Source: Gudongella sp049310905
GTDB taxonomy: Bacteria; Bacillota; Clostridia; Tissierellales; Tissierellaceae
Direction of reading: 5' to 3'
Length of the DNA stretch: 64,000 bases
NCBI RefSeq assembly: GCF_049310905.1
Contig: NZ_JBMEMN010000003.1
Span: 1-64,000 of the forward strand
The notes beneath the pieces are model-generated. The model saw only the letters and a list, made by a program, of their open reading frames with translations, had not been told where the DNA came from and ran no database searches. How positions within the stretch are numbered: the first letter of the stretch is position 1; every line of letters starts with the position of its first letter. This document shows, piece by piece, positions 26,118 through 35,094 of this stretch. Made by a program: the position numbers and the translations under genes.

Positions 26118-27524
26118 CTAATGGTGGCGTACCACCCTAAACCTTTCAATGGAGTAGTCCTCGTCCGAGTCTATTCCAGCCTTGTTAAGTGCAATCCTGA
26201 GTTGTTCCTCTACAGTATCCACACCTTCAAGATTAGGTAGAAGCAACCCTCTTTTGTACTCTTTTTTAACTATTACCCCAAAGGTTGATGGGTCTAACCC
26301 GGATGCATCATCTACAGATTCGGGTTTCATAAGGACATCAACTGAATATACCAGAGACTGGAGCTCGTCTTCTTGCACGCTGTCAAATCTTGGGTCTCTT
26401 GTCCCTGCCTGAACACTGTAATATATTATCTCCTGCGCGATATTATCTTTAATCGCTTCTGTGGCTCCGATGCAACCTCTCAAGGAACCATTCTTTTTTA
26501 TTGATACAAATACAGGGAACCTTTCATTGAGCAGTTCATGGGAAAGACCATCCGGTACCTCCATGTACTCTACTGTCTTTACATAATGCTCCAGGCTTCT
26601 TCGTGCAAGATTTACAAATTCATCCTCAGTGGCTCTTCTTTTCTCAACAGTTTCCATTTCAATCCTTGAAATATCTGACGATATGTCCTTGTCTGATTCA
26701 CCTTCAATGTTAAAAATGGCAGTCCCGTACCCAACTCCAAATGGTCCCTCATATGAGAGTACCGTTGAAGAAATATTGTAGCCTGATAGAATCCCTGCAA
26801 GTATCATTAAAGACCTTAATCCGCACTCACCAGCCTTTTCTGCAAGATCCATAGGAAACCCTGCTATATCTATCAGGTTTGCATCTCTTATGGCATCCAT
26901 TATCTTCTTATCAAATTCCGGACCTTCCTTTACATAGCTGTATGGTCCAGAGTCCTTCAACTTATGGGAAAGGTCTCCGCTTGCTATAACACATACATCA
27001 CTCTTAGCCGATTTTATGGATTCATCTATAACCTTTCCAAACTGGTGTAATTCTCCAGGAGGCAAGAGCCCATAGGTTATGGGGATAACCTTGAAATCTC
27101 CATAGTACTTATCCACAAAGTGTAAAGGTACCAACACCCCGTGGTCCAGTTTTCCATCTACTCCATATCTTTTATTCATCTCCCTTGTCATCTGGGCAAG
27201 CGTAATCCCTTCTTCCAAGGCCTTCTTTACGATTCCATAAGTCAGGTCGAGATTATTCTGGTAGGAATAGCTAAGCTCATTATGTCCGAATGCACCAAAA
27301 TCGCCTTTCAGATTCTCCTCCATTGAAATGGAGTGGGCATCAGAAAACAATGGTCCATGTGGCGTTATCACAATTATTGTACCAGGTTTCTTACTGGCGA
27401 TGTCTCTTCCGATTTCCTCCATTGAAACCAAGGTATCACCTGCAAGCTCTTCCTGCCCTTGTCCAATCTCACCAACAAGAACCGGAGGATGTGGCATTAG
27501 ATATGCTGATAATAGTTTCCCCAT
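26118..27524 (-). CDS. AmmeMemoRadiSam system Memo-AMMECR1 fusion protein
   Basis: A 468-residue two-domain protein. The N-terminal half (about 1-270) is a Memo/LigB-like extradiol-dioxygenase fold. Candidate metal histidines occur in LMPHPPVL, ITPHGPLF, DHGVLVPLHF and SGDLSHKL. The C-terminal half (about 290-468) is an AMMECR1 domain with the signature SLRGCIGA near 350 and DPRFDSV. Fusion of components A and B beside the radical SAM gene is a known form of this enigmatic system. AAGGAGGG precedes the ATG. Confidence 0.9.
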   Translation of the reverse strand: MGKLLSAYLMPHPPVLVGEIGQGQEELAGDTLVSMEEIGRDIASKKPGTIIVITPHGPLFSDAHSISMEENLKGDFGAFGHNELSYSYQNNLDLTYGIVKKALEEGITLAQMTREMNKRYGVDGKLDHGVLVPLHFVDKYYGDFKVIPITYGLLPPGELHQFGKVIDESIKSAKSDVCVIASGDLSHKLKDSGPYSYVKEGPEFDKKIMDAIRDANLIDIAGFPMDLAEKAGECGLRSLMILAGILSGYNISSTVLSYEGPFGVGYGTAIFNIEGESDKDISSDISRIEMETVEKRRATEDEFVNLARRSLEHYVKTVEYMEVPDGLSHELLNERFPVFVSIKKNGSLRGCIGATEAIKDNIAQEIIYYSVQAGTRDPRFDSVQEDELQSLVYSVDVLMKPESVDDASGLDPSTFGVIVKKEYKRGLLLPNLEGVDTVEEQLRIALNKAGIDSDEDYSIERFRVVRHH

Positions 27525-27551
27525 AATATCCCTCCTTAGGATTATTCATCG

Positions 27552-27579
27552 AAAAAAAAGACAGACACTATGGTCTGCC
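27552..27579 (-). terminator. Terminator after the L25 gene
   Basis: On the minus strand, GGCAGAC-N6-GTCTGTC is followed by eight T residues. Confidence 0.88.
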
Positions 27580-27591
27580 CCGGTATTGATA

Positions 27592-28230
27592 TTATTCTTC
27601 CTCTTCTTCTTCGCCAACAACTGGAACTGAAGTAGCATCGATATCTTCTTCCTCGTCCTCTTCTTCCTCTTCCATAGTTGGTTCGTTAAGTGTACAGATT
27701 ATTGATTCCATATCAGTAAGAACTTCTACATTTTCCTCATCTACTATGTCAAGGTCCTTGACATATAGTGGAGTATCAAAGTCCATACCTGATACGTCTA
27801 TTCCTACAGACTCAGGGATATCTCCCGGCAGACACTCGATCTCAATTGTATCAAGCATTTGCATAAGTACTGACGGTTGGATTTTTATACTGTCTCTGTG
27901 TTGTAGATATACTGGAACAGTAATCTTTATCTTCTGCTTCATATCAAGTTTCTGGAAGTCTATGTGAATAACGTCTCCCTTAACTGGATCTCTTTGTACT
28001 GACTTAACTATAACAGGTAGAATTTCTCCATCCACTTCAAGCTCCATCAGTGATGAAGTTCCCACGATTCTAAATACCTTTACAAAGTCAATCTTGTCAA
28101 CTCTTACGTGTTTTGTTTCTTGACCCTTGCTGTATACGATACCTGGTACCAGTTTTTCTCTTCTAATTTTCCTTGAACTACTTGACCCTATCTCCAGTCT
28201 TGGAGCGGCCAATAATCTTTTATCACTCAT
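27592..28230 (-). CDS. rplY: Ribosomal protein L25 (general stress protein Ctc)
   Basis: Binds 5S rRNA in the large subunit. The 212-residue CTC-type protein has an N-terminal L25 domain (RKIRREKLVPGIVYSKG, VIVKSVQRDPVKGDVIHIDFQ). A TL5-like C-terminal beta domain (LPGDIPESVGIDVSGMD) and a very acidic tail (runs of glutamate) follow. AGGAGG lies upstream of the ATG. It stands alone with its own terminator. Confidence 0.95.
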   Translation of the reverse strand: MSDKRLLAAPRLEIGSSSSRKIRREKLVPGIVYSKGQETKHVRVDKIDFVKVFRIVGTSSLMELEVDGEILPVIVKSVQRDPVKGDVIHIDFQKLDMKQKIKITVPVYLQHRDSIKIQPSVLMQMLDTIEIECLPGDIPESVGIDVSGMDFDTPLYVKDLDIVDEENVEVLTDMESIICTLNEPTMEEEEEDEEEDIDATSVPVVGEEEEEE

Positions 28231-28310
28231 TCTCGAATACCTCCTGATTTTTCTGATTTAGTATAAATATAGTCTACCCTAAAAGAGCCGCATATAATCA
28301 TATTTCTAAG

Positions 28311-28601
28311 CTAGTAGCGGACTCCCTTTGCAGTAAGACTTTTTGCAATAATATAGTTGCTTAAGGTTACTTCCACTTTTCCATCAGGTATTCTCATACC
28401 CTTCATAAGATACACAGTTACATCATTGTCATGAAAAACATCATACCGGGTAGTATCACCGGGGTTTCCTATCCTCACAGATAGTTGATTGGTCTGACAT
28501 CAGCCGGATTTCACGGAAACTACTGCAACTGTAACTTCTGCTTCGCCACTGGACTTGTTCCTGATGTAATTACTTGCCTTATCAGTAACTGTTACGTTCA
28601 T
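28311..28601 (-). CDS. HesB-like / CC-Se motif selenoprotein with in-frame UGA
   Basis: A 96-residue reading frame is interrupted only by a UGA at 28500-28502 (residue 34) and ends at TAG. The context reads VVSVKSG-U-CQTNQLSVRIG, giving a UC pair. The start ATG at 28601 directly follows the TAG stop of the YibE/F gene, with GAGGTGATT as ribosome site. The beta-rich C-terminal half continues without any other stop, arguing against decay. A hairpin just after the UGA fits a bacterial SECIS. Small HesB-like or CC/Se-motif proteins with selenocysteine are known in anaerobes, and the best family fit is to these. Function is unknown; a redox role is inferred. Confidence 0.82.
28469..28484 (-). promoter_or_regulatory. 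Candidate bacterial SECIS of the HesB-like gene
   Basis: Fifteen bases after the UGA, CTATC-TGTGAG-GATAG forms a 5-bp stem with a six-base loop whose second base is G. The distance from UGA to the loop is 20 bases. These fit the bSECIS rules, although the stem is short. Confidence 0.65.
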
Positions 28602-29756
28602 CTAAATCACCTCATTTTCCGTATTGGTTTTATTTTTGACTTTAGAATTATCCTTTGCATAGTAACTGGCAATCATTGCAGTTATGGGAATTGTTAGTAT
28701 CAGACCGATGCTTCCCGAGAGAGACCTTACGATTTCCGTTGCAATAACGTCCAGATTGAACACTTTGCTCATCTCTGTTTCATAGGCCATAAAAAGAAGT
28801 AGCATTGGTATTGATGTTCCTGTATATGCAAGAATCAAAGTATTGACCATTGTCCCCATTACGTCTTTACCTACATTCATCCCGGAACGGAACAATCTTC
28901 GCTGTGACAGTTTGGGGTTAGCCTTGTGTATTTCATCAATTGCAGATGCTATTGAGATTCCAACATCCATTGCAGCTCCAAGAGCTCCAAGGATAATTCC
29001 GGCAAAAAGAAGATGTCTGAAGTTAAATTGTATCCCTTGAGGGATATACATCAGCATTGTTGCTTCTTCAGCGGAAAGTCCTGTTAGACTGGCCTGGTTA
29101 CCTACAACAAATGATATCACTCCAGCTACTATCACTCCAATTGAAGTGCCTGCAATGGCAGCAACTGACTTATGGCTTATACCTGCTACAAGGAAAATGG
29201 TGACAACTGTAACAAGCACAGCAGTTATAACGCTTACCCATATTGGGTTGAATCCCCTTAATATCAGAGGCAGCATTACAAACAACACTGCAGATATTGT
29301 AATTCCAAGTGATATCAAGGATTTGATTCCCTTTGATCTTCCAATCAACACCACGAGGAAAATAAATGCTCCCAACAAATAGACTATACTGTTGATCCTG
29401 TAGTAGTCAGAAATATATACATTGTACTCTCCATCTGGGTATTCCTCAATCACAAGGGAAACCTTCTGACCTTCCTCTACTATTATATCATAGTAGGCGT
29501 GGTCTGACAGTACGTTTTCAATTTCTATTATTTCTCCCTTATACTTGCCAGAATCAATCCTTAAAGCTACATTTTGAGAACTGAAAAAATCCTCAGGTCT
29601 TTCTTCTATCTCAGATGCCTCCAGAACTGTTCCTTTCTCAGTAAAATTTACGAATTCCGTTTCAGTTTCCATCTCAGATTCCATTTGGGCTGCCACAGAT
29701 ATCGATCCCGAAGTCAATGCCACTACAAGAAGTAGCAGCAAAATTAATCTTTTCAT
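28602..29756 (-). CDS. YibE/F family membrane protein
   Basis: Integral membrane protein of 384 residues. It has an N-terminal signal-like helix (MKRLILLLLLVVALTSG), an extracytoplasmic beta domain (about 30-120) and some eight hydrophobic segments. Family motifs include GRSKGIKSLISLGIT, GISHKSVAAIAGT, LGALGAAMDVGISIASA and DVMGTMVNTLILAYTG. The start used is the ATG at 29756, after AAAGGAG; a TTG 15 bases upstream is weaker. Transport of an unknown substrate is presumed in the family. It is translationally linked to the UGA-containing gene that follows. Confidence 0.85.
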   Translation of the reverse strand: MKRLILLLLLVVALTSGSISVAAQMESEMETETEFVNFTEKGTVLEASEIEERPEDFFSSQNVALRIDSGKYKGEIIEIENVLSDHAYYDIIVEEGQKVSLVIEEYPDGEYNVYISDYYRINSIVYLLGAFIFLVVLIGRSKGIKSLISLGITISAVLFVMLPLILRGFNPIWVSVITAVLVTVVTIFLVAGISHKSVAAIAGTSIGVIVAGVISFVVGNQASLTGLSAEEATMLMYIPQGIQFNFRHLLFAGIILGALGAAMDVGISIASAIDEIHKANPKLSQRRLFRSGMNVGKDVMGTMVNTLILAYTGTSIPMLLLFMAYETEMSKVFNLDVIATEIVRSLSGSIGLILTIPITAMIASYYAKDNSKVKNKTNTENEVI

Positions 29757-29816
29757 AGTTACTCCTTTCAAACCAAATTAAGGACCCCTGCCCTTCCATT
29801 TAGTAAGCGCGTTTTA

Positions 29817-30494
29817 TTAAAACCTGCTTAACTCATTTGCCTTTCTAACTTCCTTAAAGCCAATAAACAGTATTACCAGAAGAAGCAATGCCCTGATTAC
29901 AGATTTAATTGCAAGCTCCAAGTATGATGATGTCTGTATAAATTCAGGTTCAATTACGAAACCAAGAGGAACGAGAATAAACGCCAACAGCATCATACCT
30001 CTTAAGCCTTTGTTCCACGAGCATAATATCACAACCAAGGCCACAATAACAAGATAAACAATAAGAGGCACAGTTCTTAGCATTAAAAAAGTCCTGTCAG
30101 GTTCCAATTCAAAATGACCATTCTGAGGGAATATTCCTATTACCACCCTGAAAATAAGAAGTCCATACAGCAGCTTATCCAAGGGAACCCTTTTTCTCAG
30201 CCTAAAGCATTCCTTGCTCAGATCAATAAGCATTGAAAAGAACAGAGTTAACACTATCATATGCCCAATTCTTCCCCAACCAAGCAATCTCAGATTGTCT
30301 TCAAGACCAATTGTAACAAGTGCATATGTACGTGGTATGAGATATAGCATCTCCCCAATGGCTAGTGTCAATGCCATTGATCCGAATGCCATATGGACTC
30401 TGTTTCCATTGTGGTTTCTGTATATGTATACTCCCATGTAAATAATTATGACTATGTATATCAGGAATCCCAACGGCTCTACTATTTTCTGCAA
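29817..30494 (-). CDS. Unrecognised multi-pass membrane protein
   Basis: A 225-residue hydrophobic protein with about seven predicted membrane helices, ending in the charged tail KEVRKANELSRF. I recognise no family. The best start is the TTG at 30494, seven bases after AAGGGGGG. A promoter-like TTTACA and TAAACT with 17-bp spacing lies just upstream, inside the longer in-frame extension, which makes that extension unlikely. It stands alone between the YibE/F gene and tRNA-Val. Confidence 0.7.
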   Translation of the reverse strand: MQKIVEPLGFLIYIVIIIYMGVYIYRNHNGNRVHMAFGSMALTLAIGEMLYLIPRTYALVTIGLEDNLRLLGWGRIGHMIVLTLFFSMLIDLSKECFRLRKRVPLDKLLYGLLIFRVVIGIFPQNGHFELEPDRTFLMLRTVPLIVYLVIVALVVILCSWNKGLRGMMLLAFILVPLGFVIEPEFIQTSSYLELAIKSVIRALLLLVILFIGFKEVRKANELSRF

Positions 30495-30599
30495 GAAAAT
30501 TCCCCCCTTGGCTCTTGTTCCTAAGTTTAGTTTAATATTAATCATGAGTAATGTAAATACTTTCACAGTTTTTTCACTCTTGACAGCAGTTTATTTTTA

Positions 30600-30628
30600 T
30601 TGAATTCAACTGAGAATTGTGCTAATAT
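30600..30628 (+). promoter_or_regulatory. tRNA-Val promoter
   Basis: TTGAAT (30600-30605) and TAATAT (30623-30628) are spaced by 17 bp, with TGTGC before the -10 box. They lie about 10 bp before the tRNA. Confidence 0.65.
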
Positions 30629-30638
30629 ATGTTTACAT

Positions 30639-30714
30639 GGGCGGTTAGTTCAGCTGGTAGAACGCTACGTTGACATCGTAGAGGTCGTTGGTTCGAGTCC
30701 AATATCGCCCACCA
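30639..30714 (+). tRNA. tRNA-Val (GAC)
   Basis: A 76-base cloverleaf. The acceptor arms are GGGCGGT and ATCGCCC, and the D arm contains GTTCAGCTGGTAGAAC. The anticodon stem CTACG/CGTAG closes the loop TTGACAT with anticodon GAC. The T arm is GTTGG-TTCGAGT-CCAAT. The 3' CCA is encoded. Confidence 0.96.
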
Positions 30715-31025
30715 TGTTATTATCTAAGAAGTAAGAGCTAAGAGTTGAGTGATACCCGGCAACTAACAATGGACAATTAATAGCTTGTCACCCTGACCCT
30801 AGTGGAAGGGTCTATTTTTTTGCTAAGATTTAATAGTTAAAAAATAAAAGTTAAGAGATGAAAATAGTTTAAAAACGAAGAGCTGAAAGGTTCTTTTTTT
30901 GTGTCCGGAAAATAAGCAAAAAAGACATGTGAAACGTCCCCGCGTCTCCTTGAATCAGAGAGCGGTATTATGCAGACTTTTCGATGTACATATTAATAAT
31001 TTCTACTAAAAATCAAACACATCAG
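30715..31025. repeat. Repeat-rich intergenic stretch after tRNA-Val
   Basis: No gene is supported. It contains the exact CCCGGCAACTAACA copy at 30755-30768, the tRNA terminator (30795-30821), A-rich AAGAGNTGA words, and a REP-like element at 30916-30941 that matches 24 of 26 bases with a second copy at 43299-43324. Both repeat types recur elsewhere in the window. Confidence 0.55.
30795..30821 (+). terminator. Terminator of tRNA-Val
   Basis: GACCCT-AGTGGA-AGGGTC is followed by TATTTTTTT on the plus strand. Confidence 0.85.
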
Positions 31026-31050
31026 AAAAGATCCCATCACAAGTGGGATC
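31026..31050 (-). terminator. Terminator after the M24 hydrolase gene
   Basis: On the minus strand, GATCCCA-CTTGTGA-TGGGATC is followed by TTTT, about 30 bp past the stop. Confidence 0.8.
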
Positions 31051-31079
31051 TTTCCGAATTAGGGGGGGTTGTTACAATT

Positions 31080-32255
31080 CTATTTTTTTACTAGAATTTC
31101 TCTCGAATCATCAAAGAACTGCTTTACTCCATTATCCGTTACATAGAATGAAGCATCCACTTCAAAGCCCACATCATCCAGCCAGATTCCAGGAATAAGG
31201 TGGAGAGCCATATTCTTCTGAATTACAGTCTTGTCTCCTGGTCTTACGCTAATTGTCTGCTCGCCCCAATCAGGTGGATAATTAACTCCAATTGAGTAAC
31301 CGATTCTGGATTCCTTCACAAGTCCAGTCTTCTCGATTGTCTTTCTCCAGGTTGCTTCAATATCCTCTACAAGAACTCCTGGCTTAATCATATCAAGTGC
31401 TGCATCAAGTCCTTCAAGAACCGTTTTTCCCGTTTCCACCATAATCTTTGGCGGCTCCTCGCCAAGATAAAGGGTCCTTGCTATTGGAACATGGTAGTGT
31501 CTGTATACTCCACAAAGCTCAAGAAGCACTGCTTCATCATTTTCATACTTCTTCTCGCTCCAGGTAAGATGTGGCGTCTTTGTCGCTTCTCCTGCCATCA
31601 TCAAAGGTACAATTGCAGGATAATCACCGCTGTATTCCCCAACACCCTTGTACTGAGCCTTGGCAACTTCAGCAGCAACATCACATTCCCTGACTCCAGG
31701 TGCAATATGCTTTTGAGCTGTCTTCATTACATTTGATGCAATTTGTCCCGCTATTTTCATAAACTCAATTTCATTGTCGGATTTAATAACACGAACCCAG
31801 TTAACCAATGTATTGGCATCCTTAAAGGTTGCGTTTGGAAGAGATTTTTCAAGCTCTACGTATCCTCTGTGTGTGAAATAGAACTGATCCATTTCTACTC
31901 CGATAACCTTGTTCTCCCATCCATGCTTCTTGATTATATCGGCCATATAATGCATTGGATGCTTTATCAATGAATGAACATAGTCATCTGCATACTGGTA
32001 GATGTTTTCGTCTGAAAGCATGCTTGTTATCCTTGCACCGTTTGCATCCATGCCACGGCCTATCCAAACCGGCTCTTCTTTGTCAAGGGAAACCAATAGA
32101 CATTGATGAACGTAGAAACTCCATCCATCATATCCTGTCAGGTAATTCATGTTGGCAGGTTGAGAAACAAATAAAAGCTCTATTCCCCATTCTTCCATAG
32201 TTTTATTGGTTTTTGCAATGCGTTCCTGATACTCTTCCTTCCTGAATACATGCAT
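31080..32255 (-). CDS. Ectoine hydrolase (DoeA/EutD)-like M24 family protein
   Basis: A 391-residue creatinase/aminopeptidase-fold protein. It resembles DoeA/EutD in YLTGYDGWSFYVHQ, GRGMDANGA, NTLVNWVRVIKS, GDYPAIVPL, PHLTW, YPPDWGEQTISVRP and HLIPGIWLDDVG. The metal ligands of true M24 aminopeptidases are missing: the first DxxxxD region reads LLELCGVYRHYHVP and the later EPG reads LIPG. This is as in the non-metal C-N hydrolases creatinase and ectoine hydrolase. The substrate is therefore probably a cyclic amidine or amide such as ectoine, but that is inference. It is last in the TRAP transporter operon. Confidence 0.8.
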   Translation of the reverse strand: MHVFRKEEYQERIAKTNKTMEEWGIELLFVSQPANMNYLTGYDGWSFYVHQCLLVSLDKEEPVWIGRGMDANGARITSMLSDENIYQYADDYVHSLIKHPMHYMADIIKKHGWENKVIGVEMDQFYFTHRGYVELEKSLPNATFKDANTLVNWVRVIKSDNEIEFMKIAGQIASNVMKTAQKHIAPGVRECDVAAEVAKAQYKGVGEYSGDYPAIVPLMMAGEATKTPHLTWSEKKYENDEAVLLELCGVYRHYHVPIARTLYLGEEPPKIMVETGKTVLEGLDAALDMIKPGVLVEDIEATWRKTIEKTGLVKESRIGYSIGVNYPPDWGEQTISVRPGDKTVIQKNMALHLIPGIWLDDVGFEVDASFYVTDNGVKQFFDDSREILVKK

Positions 32256-32291
32256 ATGATTAATTCCCTCCTCTTGTTTGTAAGTTGTAAC

Positions 32292-33023
32292 CTACATGAA
32301 ACCTCCACTTGATTCCCTGACAACCGCCGAAAAAACGTAGCGAATCATCGTAACAAAATCAAATACAGGTAATCCACTTGCTCGTTGAACAGCCTCGGAA
32401 TATACTGGCAAAACGCTACACTCCAGAAGAATCACTCCAATATCTGGATTTTCCCTCTGCAATTTGAGTACCTTGTTGACCACTTCTTTTTCCACCTTCT
32501 CAGTATCCAACATTCCTTCTTCAATCAGAAATGCACTGGAGAAGTTCGGCTCATCTTCCAGACCTGCGATAACAAGATTGCTGGTATCCTCTACACCACA
32601 TAGCTTGATTACACTTTCGTCCAAAGACTTGCTGTTTGCTGTTACTATTCCAATCTTCTTCCCATATGGAATTATCTGAGTGATAAATGGAATCTGAAGA
32701 AGACTTGATGAAAACACTGGAATGTGGAGTCTTTCCCTTAACTCTGTCTGGTAAAGAGCCATAAAACCGCAGTCGCTGGTTATGGCTCTTACACCTTCTC
32801 TTTGCAAGAGTTCCGCTGCTTCAATTATCTTATCCAAACTTGACTTGTCATGGTCCATCATCTTCTGGACAGTTAGCCCCTCCACCTTCTGAAATCTTAC
32901 GGGAAAATCGTAAGTGGTAGCATTTGCAACATCCCCGGGGATAAAGGGCGCTTCGCTATCAAGAAGAATAATTCCTATTGCCTCCCCATAACTTACTTGT
33001 CCTTTTCTGCGGTAATACTTCAT
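32292..33023 (-). CDS. Asp/Glu racemase superfamily protein (EutA-like position)
   Basis: A 243-residue protein of the aspartate/glutamate racemase, maleate isomerase and arylmalonate decarboxylase superfamily. Both halves carry a candidate catalytic cysteine: ITSDCGFMALYQ and ILLECSVLPVYSEA. The ATG at 33023 follows AGGAGG. In ectoine utilization loci a member of this superfamily, EutA, accompanies the EutD/DoeA hydrolase, so its place next to the DoeA-like gene is meaningful. The actual reaction is unknown. Confidence 0.82.
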   Translation of the reverse strand: MKYYRRKGQVSYGEAIGIILLDSEAPFIPGDVANATTYDFPVRFQKVEGLTVQKMMDHDKSSLDKIIEAAELLQREGVRAITSDCGFMALYQTELRERLHIPVFSSSLLQIPFITQIIPYGKKIGIVTANSKSLDESVIKLCGVEDTSNLVIAGLEDEPNFSSAFLIEEGMLDTEKVEKEVVNKVLKLQRENPDIGVILLECSVLPVYSEAVQRASGLPVFDFVTMIRYVFSAVVRESSGGFM

Positions 33024-33063
33024 CCGATACACCTCCTGGATTGCTTTTTACGCTTCAGCTTTT

Positions 33064-34341
33064 TTAGATCATCGCTGCGTTAGGCAGGAACAATGCTATC
33101 TGTGGAAATGCAACCAGCAGAGCTGTTACTAGTAAGAGTATGAAAATAAATGGCGGTGTATGGCTTATGATTTCCATATACGGCCTTCTGAATATCAGCT
33201 GTGCTGTAAATATGTCGCATCCAAAAGGTGGTGTTGCTGATCCAATTGCAGCCTGTAATACAACCAGTACACCCAAAAGTACGGGGTCTACTCCAGTTAG
33301 TAGTACATATGGTGCAAATATCGGGCTAAGTACATATATTGCAACGATTGGGTCGACGAACATACATGCTATGAAGTATGCTGCGACAACTATAAATATT
33401 ACATACAACTGAGACGGATTGTCACCAAACAAGGGTGGCAAGTAGGTCTGTGGTATACGTAGAAAACTCAATAGGAATGAAAACGCATTACCTGCTCCAA
33501 CCAGAATAAATACTACTCCTGTGATTACACCCGTCTGTAGAAAATGATCAATCATATCATTAAATCTGATGGTCTTATATACCAGTCCTTCTAAAATAAG
33601 TGCATAAGCAACTGATGCTGCCGCTGCTTCTGTAGGACTGAATAATCCTCCGTAAATACCTCCAATGATAATCACTGGGAATCCCATTACAAGAATTCCG
33701 CCTTTTACAGAATCAATTCTCTCTTTTTTATCAGCTTTTGGTGGACTTATTATGTTATTTCTCTTTGAGTAAATATATGCATAAATCGAAAACAATACAA
33801 AGATTAAAAGACCGGGTCCTACTCCTGCCAGGAAAAGTTTTCCCACTGAAGTTCCTGTAACAACTCCATATACTATAAATCCTATACTTGGTGGTATCAG
33901 AAAAGCTATATCACTGGAGTTGATAATAAGAGCCAAAGTGAAAGGACTTGAATATCCCGCTTCAAGAAGCATTGGTCTCATTGTTCCACCTATTGCAGCT
34001 ACCGTAGCCTGTGTTGAACCTGAAACTGCTCCAAACATTGTACAGGCAGCGTTTGTGGTAATTGCAAGCCCTCCTGGGATATGTCCCAGAAATGCCTTGG
34101 TCATTCTAATAAGCCTCTTAGCGGCCTGACCTGCTGTGATTATATTTGCAGCCAAAATAAACATTGGAACTGCAACCAGTGAAGGTGGAACTATTCCTGT
34201 GACCACCTGCTGAATAATAACGTTCATATTAAAATTCGGCATATAAACCGTAATGTACAATATCAGCGATCCCAAAAGAGTTATCATGAAGGGAAAGCCA
34301 AAGAGCAATTTGAAAATCATTGTGGATACTAATAATAACAT
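33064..34341 (-). CDS. dctM: TRAP transporter large permease (DctM)
   Basis: The 425-residue membrane subunit performs sodium-driven uptake in TRAP systems. It has about twelve hydrophobic segments and family motifs GIVPPSLVAVPMFILAANII, GGLAITTNAACTMFGAVSGSTQATVAAIG, LIPPSIGFIVYGVVTG and FSPTEAAAASVAYA. GGGAGG precedes the ATG. It follows dctQ by 16 bp. Confidence 0.94.
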   Translation of the reverse strand: MLLLVSTMIFKLLFGFPFMITLLGSLILYITVYMPNFNMNVIIQQVVTGIVPPSLVAVPMFILAANIITAGQAAKRLIRMTKAFLGHIPGGLAITTNAACTMFGAVSGSTQATVAAIGGTMRPMLLEAGYSSPFTLALIINSSDIAFLIPPSIGFIVYGVVTGTSVGKLFLAGVGPGLLIFVLFSIYAYIYSKRNNIISPPKADKKERIDSVKGGILVMGFPVIIIGGIYGGLFSPTEAAAASVAYALILEGLVYKTIRFNDMIDHFLQTGVITGVVFILVGAGNAFSFLLSFLRIPQTYLPPLFGDNPSQLYVIFIVVAAYFIACMFVDPIVAIYVLSPIFAPYVLLTGVDPVLLGVLVVLQAAIGSATPPFGCDIFTAQLIFRRPYMEIISHTPPFIFILLLVTALLVAFPQIALFLPNAAMI

Positions 34342-34357
34342 ATGGCTACCTCCCTAT

Positions 34358-35026
34358 CTAAGTCTCATAATGATCTTTTGAGTCAACTGAGTTATCCTTA
34401 TCCTGTTCTTCTGACTCAATAGAATGTCCTGTCATCTCGTGACCTATACCCTCATACTTCTCAGCAATGTTCTGAAGCTCTTCTGCTTCGTATTCACCCT
34501 GTTGTTCAGGTGACAGCCATACATCATACTCTGCTATGTTCTTTACTATGGTACGAACGTACTGAACTCCTGCAAAGAAGAATCCGATTGGAATTATCAC
34601 AAGGAATAACCAATAGGGCATTCTTAGGGCCGGGGTTACATGATTCATTACCCTGGCAGAATCCATATATGAATAAGAATAGCTTGCCAATAAAAACATT
34701 ACCACAGCGCTTACTCCAGAGATTATGAAAATCATAACCTTCTGAACTTTAAAAGGCACTGCATCGAAAAAAGCTCCCATACGTATATGTCTTGCCTTTC
34801 GAACTCCATAGCTTACTCCAACAAATGTTATAAGAATGGTGAAAAGCTCCGTCAGTTCTTCCGCAAAATAAATGCTTCGGTAGAAAGTCCTTGCAATAAC
34901 ATTTACTATTACCAGGCTGGCCATTGCAAATACAGATATTGAAAGCATAAAGACTTCAAAGTGCTCGACAAGATCTTCAAACTTTTCATAAATATATAAG
35001 AGTCCGGATGATCCTTTATCTTTCAT
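34358..35026 (-). CDS. dctQ: TRAP transporter small permease (DctQ)
   Basis: A 222-residue four-helix membrane subunit with the DctQ motif LFTILITFVGVSYGVRKARHIRMGAF. It has an unusually long acidic C-terminal tail (EGEYEAEELQNIAEKYEG and onward). The start is the ATG at 35026 with AAAGGAG upstream; an in-frame start at 35059 lacks a site. It lies between dctP and dctM. Confidence 0.92.
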   Translation of the reverse strand: MKDKGSSGLLYIYEKFEDLVEHFEVFMLSISVFAMASLVIVNVIARTFYRSIYFAEELTELFTILITFVGVSYGVRKARHIRMGAFFDAVPFKVQKVMIFIISGVSAVVMFLLASYSYSYMDSARVMNHVTPALRMPYWLFLVIIPIGFFFAGVQYVRTIVKNIAEYDVWLSPEQQGEYEAEELQNIAEKYEGIGHEMTGHSIESEEQDKDNSVDSKDHYET

Positions 35027-35049
35027 ATCAATACTCCTTTCTAAAATCG

Positions 35050-35073
35050 CTGCAACCACCTAAGTGGTTGCAG
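35050..35073 (-). terminator. Strong hairpin between dctP and dctQ
   Basis: Perfect 10-bp arms CTGCAACCAC and GTGGTTGCAG enclose a four-base loop. No T run follows directly. It probably stabilises the dctP message end or causes partial termination, giving more binding protein than permease. Confidence 0.65.
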
Positions 35074-35094
35074 AAATTTTAAATCTTCCTGTGA

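Noticed and set aside
31080..32255. Calling the M24 protein a Xaa-Pro aminopeptidase.
   Set aside because: The metal-ligand positions are not kept, and the best motif agreement is with DoeA/EutD-type hydrolases.
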